10,851 nt of DNA from JBEHWX01 sp048498995 (lineage in GTDB: Bacteria; Bacteroidota; Ignavibacteria; OLB7): NCBI GenBank assembly GCA_048498995.1, contig JBEHWX010000148.1, forward strand, positions 1 through 10,851, written 5' to 3'. A program made the position numbers and the translations under genes. The notes under the pieces are model-generated. The model was not told the DNA's origin and did no database searches. It was given only the letters and a program-made list of their open reading frames with translations. This document shows, in pieces, positions 1-6,711 of this stretch. The number at the start of each line of letters is the position of its first letter. The stretch's first letter is position 1.

Positions 1-30
1 GGGATCGACCGGTGCGGTCGTGGCGTGCAT
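1..30 (-). CDS. Possible start of a divergent copy of the leader ORF (partial)
   Basis: On the minus strand an AGGAG box at 44-40 is followed after 9 bases by ATG at 30-28. The frame then reads MHATTAPVDP to the window edge. This is identical to the start of the + strand leader ORF at 163 because both lie in the perfect inverted repeat. If the repeat is genuine, a second gene beginning with the same peptide points left. If it is an artefact, this feature does not exist. Nothing beyond ten codons can be seen. Confidence 0.2.
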   Translation of the reverse strand, partial: MHATTAPVDP

Positions 31-192
31 GGTGTCCATCTCCTGGTGACCTTCTCGTTTCCTCCCCTTCCCCCGCTGTTTCTTTCCTCCCGCGTCCTAA
101 CTTCCGGCGACTCCTTACCGGCAACGGGCTTTTCACCAGAAAGTCACCAGGAGATGGACACCATGCACGCCACGACCGCACCGGTCGATCCC
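1..192. repeat. Perfect 50-bp inverted repeat with 92-bp spacer
   Basis: Bases 1-50 are the exact reverse complement of 143-192 (50 of 50). Partial complementarity runs a few bases further into the spacer (52-55 with 138-141). The arms are not a simple hairpin of AT or GC repeats. Each carries an AGGAG box and, 9 bases on, ATGCACGCCACG, so the left arm places a mirrored ribosome binding site and start codon (30 to 28) on the minus strand. The 92-bp centre (51-142) is strongly pyrimidine-rich on the + strand. The left arm touches the window edge, so the true repeat may be longer. It could be a real inverted duplication of a gene start or a fold-back assembly artefact. Confidence 0.9.
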
Positions 193-255
193 GGAAGTAT
201 CCGCCCCACGACGGGGCGACCGACAGGCCGCGCGCTCACCGGAGCGGCGCGATGA
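163..255 (+). CDS. Small leader ORF coupled to the phospholipase gene
   Basis: This 30-codon frame encodes a Pro/Thr/Arg-rich peptide, starting MHATTAPVDPGSIR and ending GRALTGAAR. An AGGAG box at 149-153 lies 9 bases before the ATG at 163. An upstream in-frame ATG at 154 abuts the box and is a poor start. The stop codon overlaps the patatin start as ATGA (252-255), the arrangement expected for translational coupling. No domain, signal peptide or membrane segment is visible. The first ten codons sit inside the inverted repeat. It may be a regulatory leader peptide, a real small protein, or simply the 5' untranslated region of the next gene with a chance frame. The peptide's composition gives no functional clue. 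Confidence 0.35.
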   Translation: MHATTAPVDPGSIRPTTGRPTGRALTGAAR

Positions 256-2729
256 GAGAGCTCAGACTTGCGTTCGCCATGGGAGGCGGGGTCTCCCTCG
301 GCACCTTCAGCGGCGCCGCGCTCTCGCAGGCGCTGAAGCTGGCGATCCTGCGCGGCGTCGATGCCGGCGGCACGCCGTACGACAAGGTGGTCGTCGATGT
401 GTTCAGCGGCGCGAGCGCCGGCGCCATGGCCCTGGCGATCATGCTCCGTTCCCTTGTCGCGCGCACCGAAATGCAGGAGAAGGCGGCCGAGGCACGCCTT
501 CGGGAGGAGTTCGGCGGTGAGTTCACGAGGCTCGACGAATGCCGACGCGCAGATCTGGTGGCCGCGCAGGTGATGCAGGATGTACAGAGAGAGATCTGGG
601 GGGAAGAGGTGACGATCGAGGGGCTGCTCGGCCTCGGCAGTGATGGATCCCCCATCAGCTCGACGAGGGCGCGGATGCGGAGCACCGCCGGCGTGCTCGA
701 TCGCGGCTTCCTGGAGGAGCTCGCGCGTGGTCGACTCGGCTTCGATGAGAAGCGTGGCCTCGGCGACCGGCGCGTTCTCTCCGATCGCGTCCTCTTCGCC
801 TGCGCCCTGTCCAATCTCACCCCGATCGTGGCCGACGCGCGTCACGATCTCGACGCGGTGGATGTGGGCATGCGTGGCCTGCTCGACGGCCTCACCAGCC
901 GGACGCATCGGGAGCTGAGGGTCTTCGACCTGAACTTCACGACTCTCAGCGCCGAGGAGGTGAAGGATCCGAACATCTATCCGCGGCGATGGATCCGATA
1001 TCACGCCGACGCGAAGGTCGAAGGAAAATTCGGATCGCTCACCAGCCAACGCTGCTGGGGAAGGATCGCGGCCACCGTCATCGCCGCGGGGGCGTTCCCG
1101 GGTGCATTCGAGCCGGTGGTGCTGGAGCGGATGGCCTTCGAGTACGGAGCCGATTCCTGGCCGCCGGAGCTGGCCGGCAAAACCTCCTACAACTTCACCT
1201 TCGTCGACGGCGGCGTCTTCAACAACGAGCCGATCCGGGAGGCGTTCCGGATGGCCGCGCACATCGACGCGCAATATCCCGAGGAGCTCTGCGACCGGCG
1301 GATCATCTTCGTCGATCCGGCCGTCGACGGCGACGGGCCCACCGTGCTCGACCTTCCGGTGCACCGCCGGACCGAGCTCCGCAGGCGGAGCTTCTTCGGA
1401 CTGAAGCACTGGTACGAGACGCCGGAAAGCTCCTCCCTCGATCGCCTTCTTCCCCACCTCGGCTCCCTCGGCGTGGCGATTCTCGACGAGGCACGCGCGA
1501 TCGAGGATGACAAAGTCTTCCTGACCCGCAAGCGCTTCGAGCTGCGCGATCGCGTACGATCGTACATCACGTCGCTGCCGCCGATCCCGGCCGACAACGC
1601 GCGGCTCCGCGGGCTGCAGCTGTTCATCGTCGGCATCCTCCGCGCCGACACGATCAACGCGGCCATCCCCGCCGGCGGCCTGACGCTTCGGACCGAGCTG
1701 CGCCGGGTGCTCACCGAGGAGCATGCGTGCGAGAACGATCCGGCGCGCAAGGCCCTTCTCGGCCAGATGCTGGCCAACGTGGAATCACTGGTGCCGACGC
1801 CGAAGCGGGGACCGATTCCGCATCTCGACGAGCTTCACCGCATGCTCCTCTTCATCGCCATGGATCTGGCGATGGGGCTCGAGGGGAAGCACGCCAACAG
1901 CAAGCTGATCGCGATAGCGCCGATGATCGACGTGGCATCCGGGAGCGATGCAAGGATCGTGCGGCTCCCAGGCGGGCTCGTCTACGGCTTCGGAGGGTTC
2001 ACCTCCCGAATTCCCGGCCGGTTCGAGATCCCCTTCGCGCGGCGCTGCGCCCGGGAGTTTCTGGAGGGATGCGGGCTGATTACGCCGGCAACTCCCCTGG
2101 GGAATCCACCGTCGCGCGAGCCGGTCGGGCTCACCGAGGAGGAGGAAGCCAGCTACCGCAAGGATCTTCATCGCGGGCTCGGGCTGCTAGGTGCACGGAT
2201 CGCCGCGATGCTCGCCGAGTCGCACATGATGCCGCTCCCCCCCTTCATCGACCGGATCGCGCTGCACATCGTGGGAGGGCTCATCGAGAAGAAGATGCGG
2301 GAGCTCGAGCCGAGAGCCGAGGAGCTGGTCGGCTTCGATTTCGAGATCATCGTCCCGGACGATCGGTTCGTGATCGGGACCGGCCGGGGAGCCTCCGACC
2401 GCATCGAGCCGATCGGCGGAAATGGCGGGTGGCGCATTCCGCTCCGGGGCTCCTGCGCGCTGAACGGCTCCGATGGCCAGGCGCCACGTTGGGCCGGCCC
2501 CTTCATCGCCGCCGGCCCCGACCGGATCGAGCTTCACCGCAACGGGCGCCTCTTCTGCTACGTGCTCCTGCCGCCATCGGCGAGGCTGCGCGAGGCCAGA
2601 AGCCTCCCCGGCGCCCTCTTCCGCGTCGGGCTGCTGCAGGCGCACGAGGGAGCCGCCATCGGCGACGGCGCGTGGGAGCTCGTCTCCACCGTCACGCCGC
2701 TCGACATGGCGATCTTCCCGGAGAAGTGA
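252..2729 (+). CDS. Patatin-like phospholipase with a large C-terminal extension
   Basis: Predicted 825-residue serine acyl hydrolase. Patatin-family enzymes release fatty acids from phospholipids or other acyl lipids with a Ser-Asp dyad. The oxyanion glycine loop GGGVSLG is at residues 11-17, the nucleophile elbow GASAG at 53-57 (Ser55), and the DGG motif in FVDGGVFNNEP at 319-321 (Asp319). All catalytic elements are intact. The patatin domain fills roughly residues 5-400. The remaining half is unassigned: a helical stretch, a segment with GFGGFTSRIPGRFE that recalls C-terminal regions of large bacterial patatin-related proteins, and a beta-rich end (about 700-825). There is no signal peptide, so it is probably cytoplasmic or peripheral to the inner membrane. 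I chose the ATG at 252 because GGAG lies 7 bases upstream and patatin homology begins at once. The frame is open to base 12, but the upstream part is not protein-like. The gene is monocistronic apart from the small leader ORF. Patatin assignment is firm; substrate is unknown. Confidence 0.93.
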   Translation: MRELRLAFAMGGGVSLGTFSGAALSQALKLAILRGVDAGGTPYDKVVVDVFSGASAGAMALAIMLRSLVARTEMQEKAAEARLREEFGGEFTRLDECRRADLVAAQVMQDVQREIWGEEVTIEGLLGLGSDGSPISSTRARMRSTAGVLDRGFLEELARGRLGFDEKRGLGDRRVLSDRVLFACALSNLTPIVADARHDLDAVDVGMRGLLDGLTSRTHRELRVFDLNFTTLSAEEVKDPNIYPRRWIRYHADAKVEGKFGSLTSQRCWGRIAATVIAAGAFPGAFEPVVLERMAFEYGADSWPPELAGKTSYNFTFVDGGVFNNEPIREAFRMAAHIDAQYPEELCDRRIIFVDPAVDGDGPTVLDLPVHRRTELRRRSFFGLKHWYETPESSSLDRLLPHLGSLGVAILDEARAIEDDKVFLTRKRFELRDRVRSYITSLPPIPADNARLRGLQLFIVGILRADTINAAIPAGGLTLRTELRRVLTEEHACENDPARKALLGQMLANVESLVPTPKRGPIPHLDELHRMLLFIAMDLAMGLEGKHANSKLIAIAPMIDVASGSDARIVRLPGGLVYGFGGFTSRIPGRFEIPFARRCAREFLEGCGLITPATPLGNPPSREPVGLTEEEEASYRKDLHRGLGLLGARIAAMLAESHMMPLPPFIDRIALHIVGGLIEKKMRELEPRAEELVGFDFEIIVPDDRFVIGTGRGASDRIEPIGGNGGWRIPLRGSCALNGSDGQAPRWAGPFIAAGPDRIELHRNGRLFCYVLLPPSARLREARSLPGALFRVGLLQAHEGAAIGDGAWELVSTVTPLDMAIFPEK

Positions 2730-3305
2730 CCGGACGGCGCCCGTCCCCGCAAACGGTGTCGGAGCATCATTCGCGATGCTGCCGGAGATCACGCGTCTCG
2801 ACCGGTACAGCAACATCGCGGCGGGCCGGGAAAGCTCCCCGGCCCGCCGCCGCGCTCCTGCCCGCATTTTCTTCGATCGAGTAATGGTCGTCGATTGCGG
2901 AGCCTCCGTTCAGCCATGGCCGTTGCCCGGCCCGGGCTCCCGGATCAGGAGATGCCGGAATCGACAACCGTTCCCGGAAAAGCGCAAAGGATGTGCCCGC
3001 TAGCCCCCGGAAAACGTTGCGGGATGTACCGTTGAATCACCACGACGCACACCATCGATCGCCCCGCGCGACGCGGTTTCGACGCCCATTTTCGCCCGAG
3101 TACCGGATTTGTACGTAGGGGTCCCGCGGCCGCGCACGCCGATGTTGAGGCCACGTCCGGGACGATCGTGACGGAGGCGCCACGCCGGCGGAGGCGGTGC
3201 GAATTTTGCGAGAATGTTGCGAACGATCGGCGCCAGGCTCTGGAGCGCGCCGATCATTTCATCGCCATTGCACCGGACAGCATCAACACACCATCGGAGA
3301 GCATC
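2730..3305. other. Intergenic gap between the phospholipase and phosphoesterase genes
   Basis: This stretch of 576 bases has no convincing gene. The phosphoesterase frame is open upstream to 3168, but that part is Arg-rich and lacks a ribosome binding site. A strong GC hairpin and T-rich tract sit at 2818-2874. I saw no clear sigma-70 promoter for the phosphoesterase gene, although 3020-3300 must contain one if the gene is transcribed separately. Confidence 0.7.
2818..2874 (+). terminator. Probable terminator of the phospholipase gene
   Basis: A 13-bp perfect stem (2818-2830 with 2838-2850, loop AAAGCTC) begins about 90 bases after the stop codon. It is followed, after a 15-base offset, by the T-rich tract ATTTTCTTC (2866-2874). 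A second copy of the right-arm core GCCCGC (2860-2865) sits directly before the T tract and could pair with the same left arm, giving a hairpin with proper U-tract spacing. The stem core GCGGGCCGGG/CCCGGCCCGC is identical to that of the terminator at 10302-10329. Confidence 0.55.
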
Positions 3306-4745
3306 ATGTCGGAGTTCATCTCGGTCAGAGACCGCCGTCTCTCGCTCTGGGCCTCGGCGGTCGCGGAGGCGTCCGCCGAGGCCGCGGCACGCACGGAAGG
3401 AAGCCATCGATTTTCCCTTGCCTCGCCATCCGATCCGGCGGTCGACGCCACCGCCGAATATCTCGCCGCGGCCGATCCCGCCGCGCTGACCGGGGCGCCG
3501 GAAGCGCCATCGGCCCAGCGCCAGAATCTGGGCCTGGCCGCGACGGAGCCGGTATCGAGCGACGCGGAAGTATCGGCCCTGGCGCATCAGCTCGCCGAGG
3601 CGATCGGCGATAGGAACACGCCGCTGGAGAGCTTCCTACGTCGCGAGCTGAGGGAGCGGCCGGGAATTCCGTTCACGAGCTGGATGGCCTCGGTCGCCAA
3701 CTACCTCCGCTATTACGTCACCATGCGGCGCCAGCCCTACTACCGCTCCTGGCAGGGCTCGCGCGATGACGAGGGGAAGGGAGATCACCGCTTCGGCATC
3801 ATCGAGTGGAAGATCCCCTCGAACGCCCGTATCGCCGTGGTGGCCGACTGGGGAACCGGGCGTGACGAGGCGATCGTGGTGCTCAAGGCGCTCGTCTCGA
3901 TGGAGCCGGATCTGATCGTACACCTGGGAGATGTCTACTACTCCGGCACGCCGGAGGAATGCCGCGCGCATTTCCTGGAGCCGATGCGGACCTACGCCAG
4001 GAAGCCGGACGGGACGCCGATCCCGGTCTTCACCATCCCCGGCAATCACGATTACTATTCCGGAGGGGAAGGCTTCTACGAGCTCATCGACCAGCTCAAT
4101 GAGGGACCGCAACGGCAGCGCGCCAGCTATTTCACGCTGCGAAGCGAGGATGGCGGCTGGCAGTTTCTGGCGATGGATACCGGCTACAACGACCACACGC
4201 TCTCGCCGAAGGCGCTCCTCGACGCACCGGCCACCTACCTCCGCCCCGACGAGATCCAGTGGCAGCTCTTCCGGATCGCCGATCCCGACTTCCACGGCCG
4301 GACGATCCTTCTCTCGCATCACCAGTTCTTCTCGGCCACCGACAGGATCGGCGACGGCGACGACCGCGACTCGGTGAACCAGCGGCTGCTCAACACGTTC
4401 AAGAGCCATCAGCGGAAGATCGCGCTGGCGCTCTGGGGACACGAGCATCACCTGATGATCTTCGAGCCGTTCATGGGAATCGAGCGGGGGCGCTGCATCG
4501 GCCACGGCGCGGTCCCCGTCTCATCGACGGACGATCCGTACAGCCATCCGAAGTATGAGCATGAGGTTCCGTTCAAACGGGATGTCCGGCTCGGCACGCG
4601 CGGCGGGAGTTACAACCACGGCTTCACGATGATCGAGCTGCGCGGCGCGGGGCGTCCGGCCAGCGTGGTCTATCACGAGGTGATCGAGAACGACGATCTG
4701 ACCGATTACATGATCGGGACGGTGTATCAGGAAGAGGTGGCGTGA
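3306..4745 (+). CDS. Metallophosphoesterase, purple acid phosphatase-like
   Basis: Predicted 479-residue calcineurin-like phosphoesterase hydrolysing phosphomonoesters or diesters at a two-metal centre. All five metal-ligand blocks are present in order: ADWG (Asp181), GDVYY (Asp209, Tyr212), GNHD (Asn247, His248), LSHH (His338/339) and GHEH (His379, His381). The DxG and GDxxY spacing is the purple-acid-phosphatase pattern, in which the Tyr binds Fe(III). The catalytic domain spans about 175-460. The first 110 or so residues are Ala-rich, helical and unrecognised, followed by an aromatic-rich linker (YLRYYVTMRRQPYY). No signal peptide is visible, which is unusual because many acid phosphatases are exported. 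The ATG at 3306 is preferred because GGAGA lies 5 bases upstream. It stands alone: the next gene on this strand is far away. Substrate is not predictable; phosphatase, phosphodiesterase and nucleotidase remain open. Confidence 0.9.
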   Translation: MSEFISVRDRRLSLWASAVAEASAEAAARTEGSHRFSLASPSDPAVDATAEYLAAADPAALTGAPEAPSAQRQNLGLAATEPVSSDAEVSALAHQLAEAIGDRNTPLESFLRRELRERPGIPFTSWMASVANYLRYYVTMRRQPYYRSWQGSRDDEGKGDHRFGIIEWKIPSNARIAVVADWGTGRDEAIVVLKALVSMEPDLIVHLGDVYYSGTPEECRAHFLEPMRTYARKPDGTPIPVFTIPGNHDYYSGGEGFYELIDQLNEGPQRQRASYFTLRSEDGGWQFLAMDTGYNDHTLSPKALLDAPATYLRPDEIQWQLFRIADPDFHGRTILLSHHQFFSATDRIGDGDDRDSVNQRLLNTFKSHQRKIALALWGHEHHLMIFEPFMGIERGRCIGHGAVPVSSTDDPYSHPKYEHEVPFKRDVRLGTRGGSYNHGFTMIELRGAGRPASVVYHEVIENDDLTDYMIGTVYQEEVA

Positions 4746-4830
4746 GGGGTATGCTCGGAGATTCGGCATGGCCTGGACAGCTACGTCGGAAGCCCGGACC
4801 TGAAGACGTCGACAGACGAACGCTTCGTAC

Positions 4831-5031
4831 GGGCAGCCATCGTGGTTGCCCTGCCATCCGTCAAAGCGCGCACGCTGAAGACGTGCGCCTACCACTGCGC
4901 GGCAATCGGGAGCGTACGGGCAGCATCGTGGTTGCCCTGCCATTCGCCAATGCGCGCACGCTGAAGACGTGCGCCTACCGATGCGCGACCAACGATGCGC
5001 GACTCGTACGGGCGGCCCCCCGTGGCCGCCC
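4831..5031. repeat. Tandem hairpin repeat array, two full copies plus one degenerate
   Basis: Units of 86-87 bases begin with CGTACGGGC and contain two hairpins each. Copy A has hairpin 1 at 4831-4851 (GGGCAGCCA / TGGTTGCCC, loop TCG) and hairpin 2 at 4868-4888 (GCGCACG / CGTGCGC, loop CTGAAGA). Copy B repeats both at 4918-4937 and 4954-4974 with one deleted base in hairpin 1. A third unit keeps CGTACGGGC at 5005-5013 and an 8-bp stem at 5010-5031, but with a changed stem sequence that still pairs. A possible remnant (CTGAAGACGT) precedes the array near 4801. Conservation of pairing rather than sequence suggests a dispersed REP-like element. Similar sequence elsewhere in the genome is expected but cannot be seen here. 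Confidence 0.8.
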
Positions 5032-5059
5032 CTCCAGCGAGCGCCGAGGAGGTGGACGT

Positions 5060-5413
5060 ATGCGTGTACACTCCATACATCGGATACACGCGGAGCTCAC
5101 ACCAGGCGCTCCGGATTTCTTCAGGATACAAACGAATATCTCCAGCCAGGGGAGCTACACCTGGCTGGAGATATCAAGCACCCCATCACGGCACGGACTT
5201 CTCCATGTCATGCCGAGCCATTGCCTGGCACTCACCACGGAGGATCACTTCTATACGGGCATCATCGTTCGGCAAGCCGGGCCGTTTCCGCGTCGCTTGG
5301 CGCGCCGGCGTCACCGCATCTTCGGCCAGCATCGTGACAATCTCGATGGGCGTCGATGGTGCCTCGGCGGTGAGCGCTCCGAGCTACTTCCACGCCACGC
5401 TCACTGCAACTGA
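5060..5413 (+). pseudogene. Possible small or frameshifted gene of unknown function
   Basis: An ATG at 5060 follows a near-perfect AGGAGG (5047-5052) with 7-base spacing and opens a 117-codon frame. The first 70 or so residues look protein-like, with alternating hydrophobic residues (ELTPGAPDFFRIQTNI; EDHFYTGIIV). After about base 5270 that frame becomes Arg-rich. A different frame, reading GKPGRFRVAWRAGV then SSASIVTISMGVDGA, now shows strongly GC-ending codons to about 5410. One extra base near 5270 would join them into a plausible beta-rich protein of about 115 residues. The join has no obvious stop in the second frame, which continues antisense through the lipoprotein gene. It could equally be non-coding DNA carrying a hairpin. 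I do not recognise the family. Confidence 0.25.
5136..5174. repeat. 15-bp perfect stem hairpin in a low-GC segment
   Basis: ATATCTCCAGCCAGG (5136-5150) is the exact reverse complement of 5160-5174, with a 9-base loop GGAGCTACA. No T tract follows on the + strand. On the minus strand the sequence after the stem is only modestly T-rich (TCGTTTGTATCC), so a terminator for the lipoprotein gene, 230 bases upstream on that strand, is possible but weak. It may instead be a mobile-element footprint or RNA structure. Confidence 0.75.
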
Positions 5414-6387
5414 AGCCCCTGGCGCCAGGCGCGGAAGCGCTCGCAGTCGCGCGTGGGAAGGCTCGTCAGAAGCACGCCGTTGCGGAACAGCCGGAGCTCG
5501 CATCGCTTCGGATCCGGACCGATCTGCACCGTGCCGGGGATGCGCGCTCCCCCCTCTTCGAACGTGAAGCTGAGCGTCGCGGCCGGAACCTCGCCGATCC
5601 TGGTGACGCCCGAAATCCTGTGGACCGTCGAGCCGCCGGCCGAGTCGACCACGGTGATCGTGCCGCGACGATTGGACGCGGTCACCACCAGCCGGAGCTC
5701 ACCGCGACGCGGCGCCGCCGCGGTGGCGGCGAACTGCTGCGGCTGCTCGGCCATCATCGGCCGACGCGCGCCACGCACCGAATCGATGTCGCGCAGCACC
5801 CGACGCGCGATCCGTCCGACGGCGTGGCTGTAGGCGACCGGAAGATCCATGAACGAGCCGAGCCGCGGCGCCGCGGAGTCCACGTACAGCCGGGTGAAGA
5901 TCGCCCGGTCGGCGCGCACCGCCGGATTTCCCTCCTGCACCGTGAGCCGCATCGCCACGCGGGCGTGCTCTCCCTTCGGCGCCACCATCTCCACGATCCG
6001 TCCGGTGACGACATAGTCGGTCCACCCTCCGGGGCCGATGCTGCTGGCGGTCGACACGCGGGAGATGGCGTCGAAGTAATCGGCCATCACGTCGCGCACC
6101 ATCGAGTCCAGACCGCCGGCCCAGCACTCCTCCTCGTGCCGCACGATCTTCCCCCCCTCCACCTCCGTCAGCACGTCGGACGCCCAAGCCTGTTCGATGC
6201 CGATCTCGCCGACGTCGATCGTGAACGGATAGACCGGCAGCGAGTCGCGTCCGGAGAGGAGCACCAGACGATGCTTGCGGCACGTGGAGTTGAACGAGGC
6301 GCAGGAGGAGAGCCAGAGCGATGTCGACGCCACGGCGCAGAGCGCGAGCGCCACGATGAGCGGATATGGTCGGAATCGACGGAGCAT
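5401..6387 (-). CDS. Lipoprotein, ABC-transport auxiliary (PqiC-like) domain plus C-terminal extension
   Basis: Predicted 328-residue lipoprotein. A basic N-terminus and hydrophobic stretch lead to the lipobox LSSC with lipidated Cys29. The segment of about residues 40-190 has the order seen in ABC-type transport auxiliary lipoproteins (PqiC/YmbA type): paired short strands (YPFTIDVGEIGIE), an acidic strand with EEECW, a helix (GLDSMVRDVMADYFD), and a beta-rich half ending in a helix that includes SHAVGRIARRVL. These lipoproteins help move lipids through the periplasm with MCE-domain ABC systems, but no such partner is in the window. The family is usually about 190 residues. The last 115 or so here, beta-rich with two cysteines near the end, are extra. 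The start has AAGG 9 bases upstream and a good promoter. The lipoprotein call is firm, the PqiC assignment tentative; a generic secreted beta-rich lipoprotein is the alternative. Confidence 0.85.
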   Translation of the reverse strand: MLRRFRPYPLIVALALCAVASTSLWLSSCASFNSTCRKHRLVLLSGRDSLPVYPFTIDVGEIGIEQAWASDVLTEVEGGKIVRHEEECWAGGLDSMVRDVMADYFDAISRVSTASSIGPGGWTDYVVTGRIVEMVAPKGEHARVAMRLTVQEGNPAVRADRAIFTRLYVDSAAPRLGSFMDLPVAYSHAVGRIARRVLRDIDSVRGARRPMMAEQPQQFAATAAAPRRGELRLVVTASNRRGTITVVDSAGGSTVHRISGVTRIGEVPAATLSFTFEEGGARIPGTVQIGPDPKRCELRLFRNGVLLTSLPTRDCERFRAWRQGLQLQ

Positions 6388-6447
6388 TTTCGGTTGCCTT
6401 GTTTCCTCGGAGCGAGCGGATCGGGCTCCGCGCGAGCCTTCGGCGAC

Positions 6448-6475
6448 ATGATACGCCTTCCCGCGCTCACTTCAA
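6448..6475 (-). promoter_or_regulatory. Sigma-70-like promoter for the lipoprotein gene
   Basis: On the minus strand TTGAAG (6475-6470) and TATCAT (6453-6448, five of six consensus bases) are separated by 16 bases. Transcription would start near 6441, giving an untranslated leader of about 55 bases before the ATG at 6387. Confidence 0.5.
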
Positions 6476-6608
6476 GGCGCCACGGGCACGATCATGAGCT
6501 TCGGCGCTGGGGGCGCGTCATCGGGACCCGCGCCGCGCCGGCCCGAGGCGCACATACGGCGCCAATGGATACCTTTGCCGCCGCGACATGCATCCTTCGC
6601 GCGGCACG

Positions 6609-6653
6609 GGATGCTCGAGCTCCGCGGAACGCTCGAGCTCCTCGGGAGCATCC
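6609..6653. promoter_or_regulatory. Operator-like direct and inverted repeats upstream of the oxygenase gene
   Basis: The 11-base sequence GCTCGAGCTCC occurs twice (6613-6623 and 6631-6641), 18 bases apart. Each copy contains the 8-base palindrome GCTCGAGC. The pair is bracketed by an 8-bp inverted repeat, GGATGCTC (6609-6616) with GAGCATCC (6646-6653). The block lies 59-103 bases before the oxygenase start codon, a position fit for a regulator binding site. No regulator gene is in the window. Confidence 0.4.
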
Positions 6654-6711
6654 GCGCCGGCCGGCATGCCGCCACAGCTCATTCAACCGTTCACGCAGCC
6701 ACGGAGCGCGC

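Larger units (their letters stand above)
4746..5400. other. Accessory intergenic region with repeats and a doubtful ORF
   Basis: This stretch of 655 bases lies between the + strand phosphoesterase and the - strand lipoprotein genes. It holds a tandem hairpin repeat (4831-5031), a strong ribosome-binding-site-like AGGAGG at 5047-5052, a lower-GC segment with a 15-bp-stem hairpin (5136-5174), and a possible small or frameshifted gene. The line 5101-5160 is about 53% G+C against about two thirds in the flanking genes, which suggests a separate origin. No U-tract terminator was found for either flanking gene. Confidence 0.7.
6388..6711. other. Divergent promoter region between lipoprotein and oxygenase genes
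   Basis: These 324 bases separate two divergent genes. The lipoprotein side carries a sigma-70-like promoter at 6448-6475. The oxygenase side carries an operator-like repeat at 6609-6653 but no convincing promoter hexamers. An open frame runs through the region into the oxygenase gene, but its Arg/Ala-rich composition and lack of a ribosome binding site mark it as non-coding. Confidence 0.7.

Noticed and set aside
144..1724. 526-codon open frame antisense to the phospholipase gene
   Set aside because: It is the mirror frame of a high-GC coding region, His/Arg/Glu-rich with no motifs, while the opposite strand encodes an intact patatin enzyme.
252..2729. CBASS or other anti-phage patatin effector (CapV-like)
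   Set aside because: No cyclic-nucleotide synthase or other defence gene is adjacent, and the protein is far longer than CapV, with a large C-terminal region.
3168..3305. N-terminal extension of the phosphoesterase starting at 3168
   Set aside because: The extra residues are Arg-rich, lack a ribosome binding site at 3168, and a good GGAGA precedes the ATG at 3306.
4831..5031. CRISPR array
   Set aside because: There are only two to three units, and the whole 86-base unit is repeated, not a short repeat separated by unique spacers. No cas genes are present.
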